Source of the DNA: Selaginella moellendorffii
Lineage: Eukaryota > Streptophyta > Lycopodiopsida > Selaginellales > Selaginellaceae
Reading direction: 5' to 3'
Length of the DNA stretch: 64,000 nucleotides
Assembly: GCF_000143415.4 (NCBI RefSeq)
Contig: NW_003314387.1
Coordinates: forward strand, 155,662 to 219,661
Shown piece by piece: positions 46,694 to 56,499 of the stretch. Made by a program: the position numbers and the translations under genes. The notes below the pieces were generated by a model. That model was not told the origin of the DNA. It made no database searches and was given only the letters and a program-made list of their open reading frames with translations. How positions within the stretch are numbered: the stretch's first letter is position 1; each line of letters begins with the position of its first letter.

Positions 46694-48528
46694 ATGGCTC
46701 GGCCAGCTCAGGTGATAATAGACGAAGACGACGACGACGAAGATGGGGATTTGCTTGTAGACTGGAAAGCATCGTCTTCTTCCATCCTTGCGAGTGCCTC
46801 TGCCAGCATTGCCATTGCTACCACCACCGCCACCACCGCCACTAGAACATTGAAAAGTTCTTGTGGTCTTTTTTCTGGAGGAACCAGCGTGAGCAATGTG
46901 TTGTGTTTGGATTCGGACTCGGATGGATCGGTCCCCATTGCTGTTGTTCTAGGCACGCAGACCAGCTCCGTGGATGATCCTCGAGAAATCAAAAGAAGAA
47001 AGCTGGAGCAAGAGAAAGAAGCTCGAAAGGAGGAACGAGCTGCGAGGAAGCAGGCAAAGGAAGCTGAGAAGCAAAGGCTGAAGGAGGAAAAGCGGCAAAA
47101 AAAAGAGGTATGATCTCTCTCGGTTCTTCTTCGCGAAGGTTCATTTTCTTCTTCTGCTGCCTAGGCCGAAAGATTGGAGAAGGCAAGAGCTAAGGAGAAA
47201 GCAGCGCAAGTACGAACGCAGGAGCAGCAAAAGGCGAAATGGGAGAAAGGCAAGTTCTCGGCTGAGAACACTGTTGCGATAATCGATTGCAAGGTCGCAG
47301 AGAATGGACTGATTGGAGGCAAGTGCTGTTCTAGTTTTTTCTATGGTCTAATTGCTTACTGTTTCGATCGCACAGGCCAGTTGCTGAATCGTCTCGCTGG
47401 TAAAGAGCTGAAGTTCTCGCTCAGCTCGAATCCAATATCGGGGAGTATCATCTGGAAAACAAAGAGGCTAGCAGAGAGTTTTGACACGGAAAATGACGAG
47501 ATAGAGGTGATCAATAACAATGTGTCTTGTGCTGGACTGATCTTGCCTTGCAGCTCGAGGAAGTCGACGTGCCTTACGTCCTTCTCGTGTTTGGAGCGGA
47601 AGAATTCTCATCACTGCTTTGCCAAGGCTCGCTGGATGTACACGTTCGTCGAGTCCAGGCACAGTATCCTGGATTTACCGTGTGTTATCTCGTCAACAAG
47701 CTCCACTGGTACTTGCAGAAGAAGTAAGTTTTCATGTCTCCTCGTTCGCAGGTTCTATAGTTTACACGCACAGAGATCAAGAGCAGTTTAAACGCGGAGA
47801 AAGTGAATGGCTCCGGCCAAACGCAGACAAGGTGCCTGATTTCTATTCATCTTCTCTTGTTGGTTTTCATTAGTTTGTTTCCAGGCGCTGGCGGAGCTCG
47901 TGACAAACTACTGTGGAGTACATTCTCGCCTGTGTATCGATGAAGCTGAAGTGGCGGATCATGTCATCGCTCTCACGCGGAGCTTGATAGAATGTCCTTA
48001 CAAGTGATGAGCCACCAATTCTTTCGCTCTTGACGTAACCACGACTTCTTTCTTGGGACGCAGGCAAAGGCTCACGTCTCTTTCTGTGAGCAAGAATGGA
48101 GATCATGTCGTGGACAAGGATCCCAACAAGGAAGTGATCAAGAAGAGCAGCTGGTATGGGGAATGAGAATCATTCAAGTTTGGACCTATCTTTGGTTGCA
48201 GGCTGAAAACTCTGGTTGCGATTCCAAAGGTTTCCGGAGCGGCTGCAATCGCGATATCCAAACGCTATCCTTCGTTTCGTTCGCTCTTGAACGCCTACAT
48301 GGATCCTTCAATGACAGTTGAGTTCTAGCTTTTTTGAGTTTTTAACGCTTTGGCCAGGTGCATGACAAGGAACTTTTGCTTCAAGACCTGGAGAAGGAGG
48401 GAGCTGACAGCCGAAGGCGTGTCGGTCCAGCGTGCTCGAGACGAATCTACCGAATTCTCATGGCTCAAAATGGCGATCTTAAAACGGAGGATGTGGAAAC
48501 CGGAGCGGATCAATTTGATTGCGAGTGA
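46694..48528 (+). CDS. EME1: Crossover junction endonuclease EME1
   Basis: Nine exons: 46694-47107, 47165-47318, 47376-47506, 47554-47723, 47774-47831, 47885-48003, 48064-48153, 48202-48316, 48358-48528, giving 473 residues. EME1 is the non-catalytic partner of MUS81. The pair cuts branched DNA during recombination and fork repair. It shows an acidic N-terminus, a long charged coiled-coil (KLEQEKEARKEERAARKQAK...), then the ERCC4-like fold: KWEKGKFSAENTVAIID, LSSNPISGSIIWK, VPYVLLVFGAEEF, and a C-terminal helix-hairpin-helix region (LVAIPKVSGAAAIAIS, SLLNAYMDP). The nuclease ERKxxxD motif of MUS81 is absent, as expected for EME1. Intron 2 (47319-47375) needs a GC donor (AG/GCAAGT), because every GT alternative nearby shifts the frame into a stop. 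Start: ATG at 46694, before PAQVIIDEDDD. Ends convergent with the THEP1-type gene, 116 bp apart. Confidence 0.92.
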
Positions 48529-48644
48529 GAAACCACTCAACAAGGTTTGATATTGTCCTTAACTTTAACAGCTCTGGACATGATTTTGCAGCTAGGATCA
48601 AAGTAATCTAACAGCAAACTCTGGTTACGAAACGAAACGAAGTT

Positions 48645-49466
48645 TCATCCAAGCAAAACACTCAAGTCCTTGTATATTTTTTCAGCAACTTCATCCCGGT
48701 TTTTCTTGTCAAGTGTGAGAACTGCTACCCCCGGAAAGCTCACGACCTTCTCCACTGCAAGATGTAAGAAACAGTCATGCATTTCCCATTCTTTACGAAA
48801 CTTCGCAATACCTTCTTTGGATGAATGTTTGATAGGAACCGAGCCTAAGATCACAGCATTACGACGCTGTAGCAATGCTTCCACGGCAGGAAAAAACTTT
48901 GGGCTGAAGAGCTCCATCTTGCCAACTTCGTCGATCACAAAAAGCTGGGTGTCTTCCAGTGGCTGCGAAACGCAAAAGCATGACAAACTGTGAAGTTCTA
49001 CCGCAGCATATATTTACCTCTAGCTCGGGCAATGCGAGAGCTTCAAAGCCAGGAACATTCACCTTGTATCGTCCCACCATAGGAAGCCGGCTACATTGTA
49101 AAAATCAGATTTTTACACGAACAAGTTCTCGAGATACCCTGGAGAATTGATCGAAGCTAGCATTTCCTTGCGTCCTCCATTAAAAGCGATGACTTCGAAT
49201 CCAACTCTCTCGCCCTCCTTTCTCACTTCCTCTAAATCACAAAGAGATGAGCAATCTTTGATTTTGTGTCAAGGAATTTTTTTCTTACTGGTATAGAAGC
49301 CTTGAACTTTGAGGTTTGGATGCGTAGCCCTGAGTTTCTCCACTACCTTGACGATAAGAGTGGTCTTTCCAATTCCCTGCCAAGCCCGAGGATCAATATG
49401 ATTTTCAAGCAAAACTTTGTGATTTACCGGAGACCCTGTGACAAAGAAACTGCGACCAGCAGCCAT
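48645..49466 (-). CDS. THEP1-type nucleoside-triphosphatase
   Basis: Five exons: 49466-49428, 49376-49289, 49231-49138, 49090-49018, 48962-48645, giving 203 residues. All introns are GT-AG, 47-57 bp. The family (NTPase_1, known as THEP1 or human NTPCR) hydrolyses nucleoside triphosphates. Its cellular role in plants is unclear. The Walker A loop is split by intron 1 and reads GSPGIGKTTLI after splicing. Walker B is LFVIDEVGKMELFS. Other family marks are VQGFYT, VGRYKVNVPGFEALALP and LQRRNAVILGSVP. The length matches the family (about 180-200). Start: the ATG that opens with AAGRSFFVTG, ten residues before the P-loop, as is usual. Confidence 0.92.
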
Positions 49467-49654
49467 GAGCCCTATTGCAACCGTGGCAAATTTTAGATAG
49501 CCTATGTATCACGAGCAAAATGAAAGAAATTGGATTGACAACGTTTTGATCAAGGCATTTTCCTGAAAGGTTGATGATTTAACATGAGCCTTTATGGATG
49601 AAAAGACTTTCATCTCAAACCTCCTGGCGCTCGATCGTGATTCGAAACGATCGA

Positions 49655-50190
49655 TCACTTCTTTTTCCTGCCTCCCTTTCCTCCCCTCCCGGAAGATGCC
49701 GAAGCTCCAGAATGACTGCTCGCCGCGGCATGGCTTTGATGGTCTCTCCTTCGAGTGGGAACCAGCTCGGCGATCTTGAGCATTAGAGCTTTCCCTGTCC
49801 AAAGGTTTCGTGATCTAGGAAGAAAAGATGGGAAGAACTTACTCGAAGTGATGCCGGGGTTCACTGGAGTCTTTGGAGCGTTCTTCTGGAAGAGCTGGAC
49901 TCTCACCCGGCCTCTTTGCATGAAATCCCGAGAATACGCCTTCTCGGGCTGCCACAAGAGAGGGGAATTCTCGTGAGATAGAGCTAGATCTGGAGAGATG
50001 AGAGACCCAGTACCTCGGCGGCAGTGGAGAGCTTGAGGAGATGGCACGATTCGACGATCTCACCGAGAGTGGGGTTCTCGCACGCAAGATTGGCGGCGAT
50101 GCGTCGGCCCTCCGCCAGCGTCTTCTTCGAATTGATGTAAACAGGGTAGACGATTACCCACCTAGAGATGTCGGGCACTTCCCGCTCCAT
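49655..50190 (-). CDS. SRP19: Signal recognition particle 19 kDa protein
   Basis: Three exons: 50190-50014, 49948-49843, 49794-49655, giving 140 residues (plant SRP19 is about 145). SRP19 binds the tips of helices 6 and 8 of SRP RNA in the nucleolus and prepares it for SRP54. Family marks are RWVIVYPVYINSKKTLAEGR, ACENPTLGEI, YSRDFMQRGRVRVQL and IAELVPTRR, then a low-complexity, lysine/glycine-rich tail ending GGRKKK. Introns are 65 and 48 bp. It is divergent from the SERF gene (starts 164 bp apart) and lies 188 bp upstream of the THEP1-type start region on the same strand. Confidence 0.95.
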
Positions 50191-50354
50191 AGCCAGACCA
50201 GCTCTAGAACCCTAGATCCGACGGACCTGAATATTTTAATCTAGAAACGCACGGCCACGATCTAGATACATTCATCCAGCGAAAATTTTAGAACGATAGG
50301 TCAAAGGTAGCTAGGGCAGGGCGTGGGCGGAAGGCGCTTGCTGGATTTGGAGCA
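50191..50354. promoter_or_regulatory. 164 bp divergent promoter region SRP19/SERF
   Basis: The start codons of SRP19 (50190, minus) and SERF (50355, plus) are 164 bp apart, so leaders and promoters of both must lie here. An AT-rich TATTTTAAT stretch at about 50231-50239 is the only TATA-like sequence I see. Confidence 0.45.
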
Positions 50355-50692
50355 ATGACCAATATCCTTGATTCTTCTTCGTGTTTCTCTTCTGTTTGCT
50401 TGATCCTTAGCGAATCTCTCACGGGGAAATCAGCGAGAGAAAGATCGCGAGAGGGCTCAGGCGAGATCCGCCAAAGGCGGCAAGCCAAAGGATGATCTTA
50501 CGCCGGAGCAGAGGAGAGAGAGGTAGCCCGAAATTTCGATCGATTCGTGAGGAAACTGGGTGGATTTCTCTTTTGATTCCCAGAGATGCGAAGGCGCTCC
50601 AGGAGAAAAACGCTCGCAAAGCCGCGGGCGGAGAAGCAGGGGCTGGATCGAATGCTGCCGGGGGAGGAGCGAAATCTTCCGCGAAGAAATGA
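50355..50692 (+). CDS. SERF: SERF/4F5-family small basic protein
   Basis: Three exons: 50355-50361, 50423-50522, 50584-50692, giving 71 residues. Family marks are MTRGNQREKDRERAQAR at the N-terminus and DDLTPEQRRERDAKALQEK in the middle, with a Gly/Ala/Lys tail. These are the 4F5 and SERF signatures. In animals and nematodes SERF proteins are small, disordered and RNA-binding, and affect protein aggregation. The plant role is not established. The conserved first four residues appear only if intron 1 (50362-50422) is removed as an AT-AC intron: ATG ACC A joins GG GGA AAT. There is no other ATG in that frame, and the sequence just before exon 2 lacks one. Intron 2 is ordinary GT-AG, 61 bp. ELP1 starts 93 bp downstream on the same strand. 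Confidence 0.88.
50362..50422 (+). other. Putative U12-type AT-AC intron
   Basis: 61 bp. It begins ATATCCTT, the exact minor-spliceosome donor consensus, and ends CTCTCAC (AC acceptor). TCCTTAGC at 50404-50411 differs at one base from the U12 branch consensus TCCTTRAC. The A at 50409 lies 13 nt from the 3' end, inside the narrow distance these introns need. Removal produces the conserved SERF N-terminus. Confidence 0.85.
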
Positions 50693-50785
50693 CTGGATTG
50701 GTCGATAGAACCCTGTCTAATAAGCACAGCTTCTATACTGTATAGAAATGAAAATCTTTTTAAGCCTTAGGGTTCTAGAATAGCT

Positions 50786-53700
50786 ATGAAGAACTTGGAG
50801 GTTTTGCGAGAGAGGCATTCGCGGCTGGAGCTCGGCGATGAGAAGATCGTCGCGGCGGCAGTCGACAGCGGGCACGATCGCGCCTTCTTTCTCTCGAATG
50901 GCGGCAATCTCCACTGGGAAGATGAGGTATGTCGGTTCAATCCGAAATATTTTGCCAATCGTGGATCGTCTTCTTCGTTCTTGATCAGCTCTCGCGGCAT
51001 TCGCTGTCCCTGGCGAGTGCCATCGAGTTCGACGCCGGCGTGGTCGGGATGGAATTCCTGCTGGAGCTGGAAGCGCTGGTCATTGGCATGGAGAGCGGTG
51101 ATCTGGTACTGGTTGAGCCACGGTCTAGCAGCGCCATAGAAGTTATTGGCTCGCTCCAGGGAGGGATTCTTAGTCTCGCTGCTAGTCCGGATGGGGAACT
51201 GTTAGCTATAGTATCAGGACTCGGGCAGATCTTACTCATGACTCCAGCAAACTGGGACACTGTCCACGAGTTTTCGATCAAAAACAACGATCGCCAGGAA
51301 TTTTCTAGTAGCGCTGTGGAACTCTCGTGGCGGGCTGACGGGAAGTACTTTGCTACAAGCGAATACAATGCTCAAGAAAGCAGCAGTGTCGTGAAGATCT
51401 GGGAAAGAGAAACGGGCAAACTCCATTCGAGCTGTGAAGCATTGCCATCGACGCATCGCTCGAGCATCTGCTGGAGTCCGAGTGGTGCTCGAATTGCTGC
51501 CAGCACTTCCAAGGCAGACCAGGCTCCCAGTGTGACGATCTTCGAGCGGAATGGTCTGAAAAAAGATTATTTCCAGGTTACTGCTCCTGCCGGTGCTCGT
51601 GTAGAAAGTCTGCAGTGGGATTCCAGCGGAGAAGTCATGAAGATGGTTGTCAGGTGTGATGGCTGGGACGCGATCCAGTTCTGGTACTGCAGCAACTATC
51701 ACTGGTACTTGAAACAGGAATGGCGCTACACGTCCAAAGAGACCGTGAGCACAGTGTGGCACCCAGAGAAGCCTCTCAGTGCCATGGTTTGGACTGTCTT
51801 GGGCAACATCAAAGCTACCACTTTGGGTTGGAAGTCGGCTGTGCTGGACTCTTCGGTGGCGCTGGTTATTGATGGCCCGAGTCTTTTGGTCACACCATTG
51901 GCTGTCTGTATGACTCCGCCACCTTTGTACTTCTCCAAGGTACGATTCCCCGCACCTGTGAATACCGTGACACTTACGAGCGAGTCTTCTGGTTTTACCA
52001 CCGTTGCAGCCAGTTTATCAGACAAAAGTTTTGGCCTTGCTGTTCTCGCAACTAGTGACGGCTGGAATGATCTGGAAGACAGTGAAGTTGTGGGATACAT
52101 ATTGCAGAACTTCGATGGTGGTGTGAGGAACCTGATTTCTACGGGAGCGAACAGGTTTTGTGGACTCCTAGACAGCTCGAGCGGTCACGGTTCGTTACAG
52201 TTTACTGAGTTCGAGGCTACAGATTCTGGAGAAGGATGGACTTCGCGTTCTCTTTCTCTAGTCTATTTGGACAAGCCGCTCATAGCAGCGGCGAGAAGTC
52301 CCCTTACAGAGAGCTCGCAGGCTTTTCTACAGCTAAATGACGGATCGATCCTGAACCATTGCGCTGGAGAGCTTACTCCGGTTGGAAAGTTTCCAGTTGC
52401 ATGTCCGTGGATGCAAGCTTTTGAAGATAAGGGACAGGTGCAGTTCGTCGGCCTTGACGAACGCGGCCAGCTCCATTTTCGTAATTCCGTCATCAGCAGC
52501 GAGTGCACCGGGTTTGCACTCCACATCACATCCACAAAAGCGAGGCCAAGCGTCGTTCACTTGGTTTATACAACAAGGCAAGACTTGCTCCACATTATCC
52601 CTCTCGGCAGCAGCAACTTCACGTCTTCTCCTCCGGAAGTACTAGACGTTGGTAGCGGTAAACGGCAACCAGCGCCGAAGGATTTCAACATTCAGCGTGT
52701 TTGGGAGAGGGGAGCCAGGATAGTTTCTACGCTAGGTGGCAGCGACGTTGCGGTCATCATGCAACCCAGCCGTGGGAATCTCGAAACCATTTATCCACGG
52801 GGATTGATACTTCACGCTGTCGAAGCGGCACTAGCTGAGCAAGACTTTGCAGAAGCTATCACCTGCGCGCGGCGGCACAGGATTGATCTAAACGTCATCG
52901 TGGACTTCCTTGGTGAGAAGGAGTTTTCCCGTTTGGCCCCGGACTTTGTCAAGCAAGTCGGCAAACTTAGCCTTGTCACGGAGCTGGTTAGCTGCCTGGG
53001 AAACGAGAACGTTTTGGAAACGACGTACAAGAAGACATTGTCTACGCTGAATCCGGAGGACAGGATGGTCCCGGCGGTTTCATCCAACAAGATGCAAGTG
53101 GTATTAGAAGCGCTGAGAAGTGCTGTCGAAAATCACGTAACAGATAGTCCATCTCGAGAGATGTGCCTGCTGACTATTCTTGCTCGAAACGATCCGCCTT
53201 TGCTCGAAGAGGCGTTGAAACGCATCAAGCTACTACGTGAAGGAGAGCTTGGTCTCGGGACTTCAGATGATGAGGAGGCTCTGGAAGCAATTGAGTCACA
53301 GGGAAAACTTGTGGCGGAGAGCGCTCTAAAGCACCTGATATGGCTCGCGGACGCCGACGCGGTGTTTGATGCGGCGCTGGGACTTTACGACTTGCATCTA
53401 GCTGCAATGGTGGCGTCTCACTCCCAGCGAGATCCTAAAGAGTTCCTTCCTTTCCTTCAGGAGCTAGAAGACATGCCACCCTCCATAATGTGCTACAAGA
53501 TCGACTGCAAGCTAAAACGATATGCAAGTGCACTGCGACACCTTTCGAGCGCCGGGGAGACGTATTTCAACGAGGCACTCGATCACGTCCAAAGTCATCC
53601 GGAGCTCTTCTCTCTCGCACTCTCCATCTTTACAGGCGAGAGCCAAAGGTCGTCTATTATGGAGGCTTGGGGAGAATACTTCCTTTCTCAGGAAAGGTTT

Positions 53701-54688
53701 GAGGATGCAGCTATCACTTTCAGGTCCTGCTCGCAGCTCCACAAGGCTTTAGCTGCGTACCGTGCTGGCGGTCACTGGCAGGGTGTGCTCATGGTTGCTG
53801 GCCAGTTGAGCATGACACCGGACGAGATCACCAACCTTGCACTAGAGCTCCGAGAAGAACTCCAAGCAATGGGACAGCCAAAAGAAGCTGCGAGAGTAGC
53901 TCTGGATTATTGTAAGGACGTCAAGGATGCTGTCGGCCTTTTGATCGAGGCAAGGGACTGGATGGAAGTCCTTCGGCTGTGCTACCTTCATGCTCAGCCC
54001 GATATCGTGGATACTATAGTACAGCCAGCTGCTGTGGAGTGCGCAAATGGATTGGTTGGTCAGTTCCAGGAGGGCGTCGAGAAAGTCGGGAAGTATTGTG
54101 CTCGATTTGTTGCGGTACATCAGCGCAGGGTACTGCTGGAAGCGAAGATAAAATCGGATCAAGGAGAAGACCGTTTCGACGACGACACCGCATCAGAGGC
54201 TAGTAGCAACTTGAGTGGGATGAGTGTTTATACACGCGGGTACGTTTGCTGATCTTTTTTACTTCTTTTTGCCATCTTAACTTTGAGGTTGTGTCAGGAC
54301 TGCAAGAACAGCAGCGACAGGAAGAACCCGAGCCAGACGCCAAGGCAAAGTTCGAGCAGGGAGGTAAAAGGAACTTATGCTACTTCGTTTCGATTCTAAC
54401 CTACCTCTTGTTTTTTTAAGTCCTGGAGAAGAGCTTGCTCTAGTGGAGCACCTTAAGAACATGGCTATAAGTCCGCAGCTGGCAGACGAGCTCAGGCCTC
54501 TGCTACAAATCCTTGTCTTCGTAAAGCGTGAAGACTTGTCGTGCAAACTCCAGCAAGCCGCATCAAAATTCCAAGCCACTCAAGCGGAGGCCATGCGAGC
54601 AGTTGAAGAAAATGGCATTACCGTCGACAAGACAGCAGCAAACAGGGTGGTAAACTGGTCCTATCAAGCCTTGGAAAGGGTCTTATAA
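50786..54688 (+). CDS. ELP1: Elongator complex protein 1
   Basis: Four exons: 50786-50926, 50989-54239, 54298-54363, 54421-54688, giving 1241 residues. Most of the protein is in one 3.25 kb exon. ELP1 (IKI3) is the scaffold of Elongator, which adds cm5-type side chains to wobble uridine of tRNAs. Marks are MKNLEVLRERHSRLEL at the start, two WD40-like propellers over the first ~700 residues (SLAASPDGELLAI, ELSWRADGKYFATSE, SICWSPSGARIAAS), then helical TPR-like repeats (YLSQERFEDAAITFRSC, LAAYRAGGHWQGVLMVA). A conserved Arg/Lys-rich tRNA-binding segment, RTRARRQGKVRAGSPGEE, spans exons 3 and 4. The length is slightly under Arabidopsis ELP1 as I recall it. Reading past 54239 without splicing would stop at once (54252), so the last two exons are needed. 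Confidence 0.95.
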
Positions 54689-54848
54689 GCTGATAAAGAT
54701 GGGGGCTGGCTCGTGGATAGGTTTCGCGATATGTGGACCTCGTGATTGAGTGGCGGAAGCTATAGCAGGGACGGCTTTAGTTTATTAGTAGCAGGAACAG
54801 AGGTTTAGAACTCGGGCTAGGGATTTCTTTGGAGGCAGGAGAAAGAGG

Positions 54849-56131
54849 ATGAGGAAGCTAGTAGCGGAGAAGTTGGGTCGACTGGTGAGCAATGCGGGAG
54901 GACAGATTCGTCGTGGGTTTGCAAGCGCAGCGCCTCTTGCCAGTGAGTCTCCTCCGCTAAAGAAGACGGTGCTGTATGATTTTCACGTGGAGAACGGGGC
55001 AAAGATGGTGCCTTTTGCTGGATGGAGCATGCCGCTGCTGTACAAGGACACCATCCTCAACTCGACGCTCAATTGTCGCCAGAATGGTAGCCTTTTCGAC
55101 GTGTCTCATATGTGTGGCCTCACCCTCAAAGGCAAGGACGCGATTCCTTTCCTCGAGACGCTGGTCGTGGGTGATATCGCGGGTCTGTCAGACGGCTCGT
55201 GTACTCTCTCGGCGTTCACCAACGAGAAGGGAGGAACCATCGACGACACTGTGATAACCAAAGTGAAAGATGGTCACGTCTACCTGGTGGTAAATGCGGG
55301 TTGCCGAGACAAGGATCTGGCTCACATTGGCAAGCACCTGGAAGCGTACAAGTCCAAAGGCAAGGACGTGAGCTCTCACGTTCACGATGAGCGCTCTCTG
55401 CTCGCTTTGCAAGGCCCGCTGGCTGCGTCTACACTACAGCATCTGGTGAAGGAGGATTTGAGCAAAGTCTACTTTGGAAACTTCAGGATCCTCTCTGTCA
55501 ATGGTGCCGAATGCTTCATCACTAGAACCGGGTAAGTTTCTTTTCCTCTTCTTGTTCTTCTAAGAGCAACACTTGTCTTTTTAGGTACACTGGAGAGGAT
55601 GGGTTTGAGATCTCTGTTCCGTCGGAGCATGGTGTGGAGCTGGCGAAGGCACTTCTGGAGAAGTCGGAGGGGAAGATCCTTCTCACTGGTTTAGGAGCAA
55701 GGGACAGCTTGAGACTGGAAGCCGGCTTGTGCCTTTATGGACATGATATGGACGACAACACGTCGGTTGTGGAAGCTGGAGTCGCCTGGACGATTGGAAA
55801 GAGAAGACGTGCCGAAGGTGGCTTTCTAGGGGCCGACGTGATACTCAAGCAGCTCAAGGAAGGCGTTTCCAGGAAGAGAGTGGGAATGATATCCGAAGGA
55901 GCTCCAGCTCGCGCTCACTGCCCGATCTACAACGCAAGTGACGAGGTGATTGGCGAGGTGACGAGCGGTGGCTTTAGTCCCTGCCTCAAGAAGAACATTG
56001 CAATGGGGTATGTGTCGACTGGGAATCACAAGGAGGGCACGCCTATCTCGGTGGCTGTTCGAGACAAGAAGAACGCGGGAGTTATCACCAAGATGCCTTT
56101 CGTCCCCGCAAAGTACCACAAGAAGCCATGA
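54849..56131 (+). CDS. GDCST: Aminomethyltransferase, glycine cleavage system T-protein
   Basis: Two exons, 54849-55531 and 55585-56131 (53 bp intron), giving 409 residues, equal to plant T-protein length. It takes the aminomethyl group from H-protein and makes methylene-tetrahydrofolate and ammonia in mitochondria, as part of glycine decarboxylation and photorespiration. The N-terminal ~35 residues are basic and Ser/Ala-rich ([15 protein letters not shown]...RRGFASAAP), a likely mitochondrial presequence. Family marks are [82 protein letters not shown] and [20 protein letters not shown]. All key regions look intact. It starts 160 bp after the ELP1 stop. Confidence 0.96.
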
Positions 56132-56499
56132 TCGAGAAACTGCCAAGGTACACACATTCTTCATGGTAACAGCTGACCTTGGTATTGTTTTCTTAGCAAA
56201 ACCTCGACACGCCCCTATTCTTCTGCTACACGAGGGCAATGTATGGAGGTCCTAAAGAACATGGACGTCCCTTGAGGTTCTAAATCTTAATTGGAATTAT
56301 GACTTCTGGATCAACAATCTCTCTTTCGTTGTCAACGGTTGCAACGTGTTCCAGTGTATTGTCTTGTTTGTTCCAGGTACCTTGCCTGAGAATCTTGGCA
56401 TTTCCGGTGGCTGCGATATTCGAAGAGACAATGTGCATGGTACATAAACTTGATTGATCTTTCAGAATGACATAACAGACTTTACTGCAGCAAAATATT
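56132..56499. other. Spacer after the T-protein gene
   Basis: It holds the T-protein 3' region. No other feature recognised. Confidence 0.5.

Noticed and set aside
50389-50410. A 28 bp GT-AG intron giving a longer in-frame SERF N-terminus
   Set aside because: Too short to be spliced and it yields a non-conserved N-terminus. The AT-AC intron gives the conserved one.
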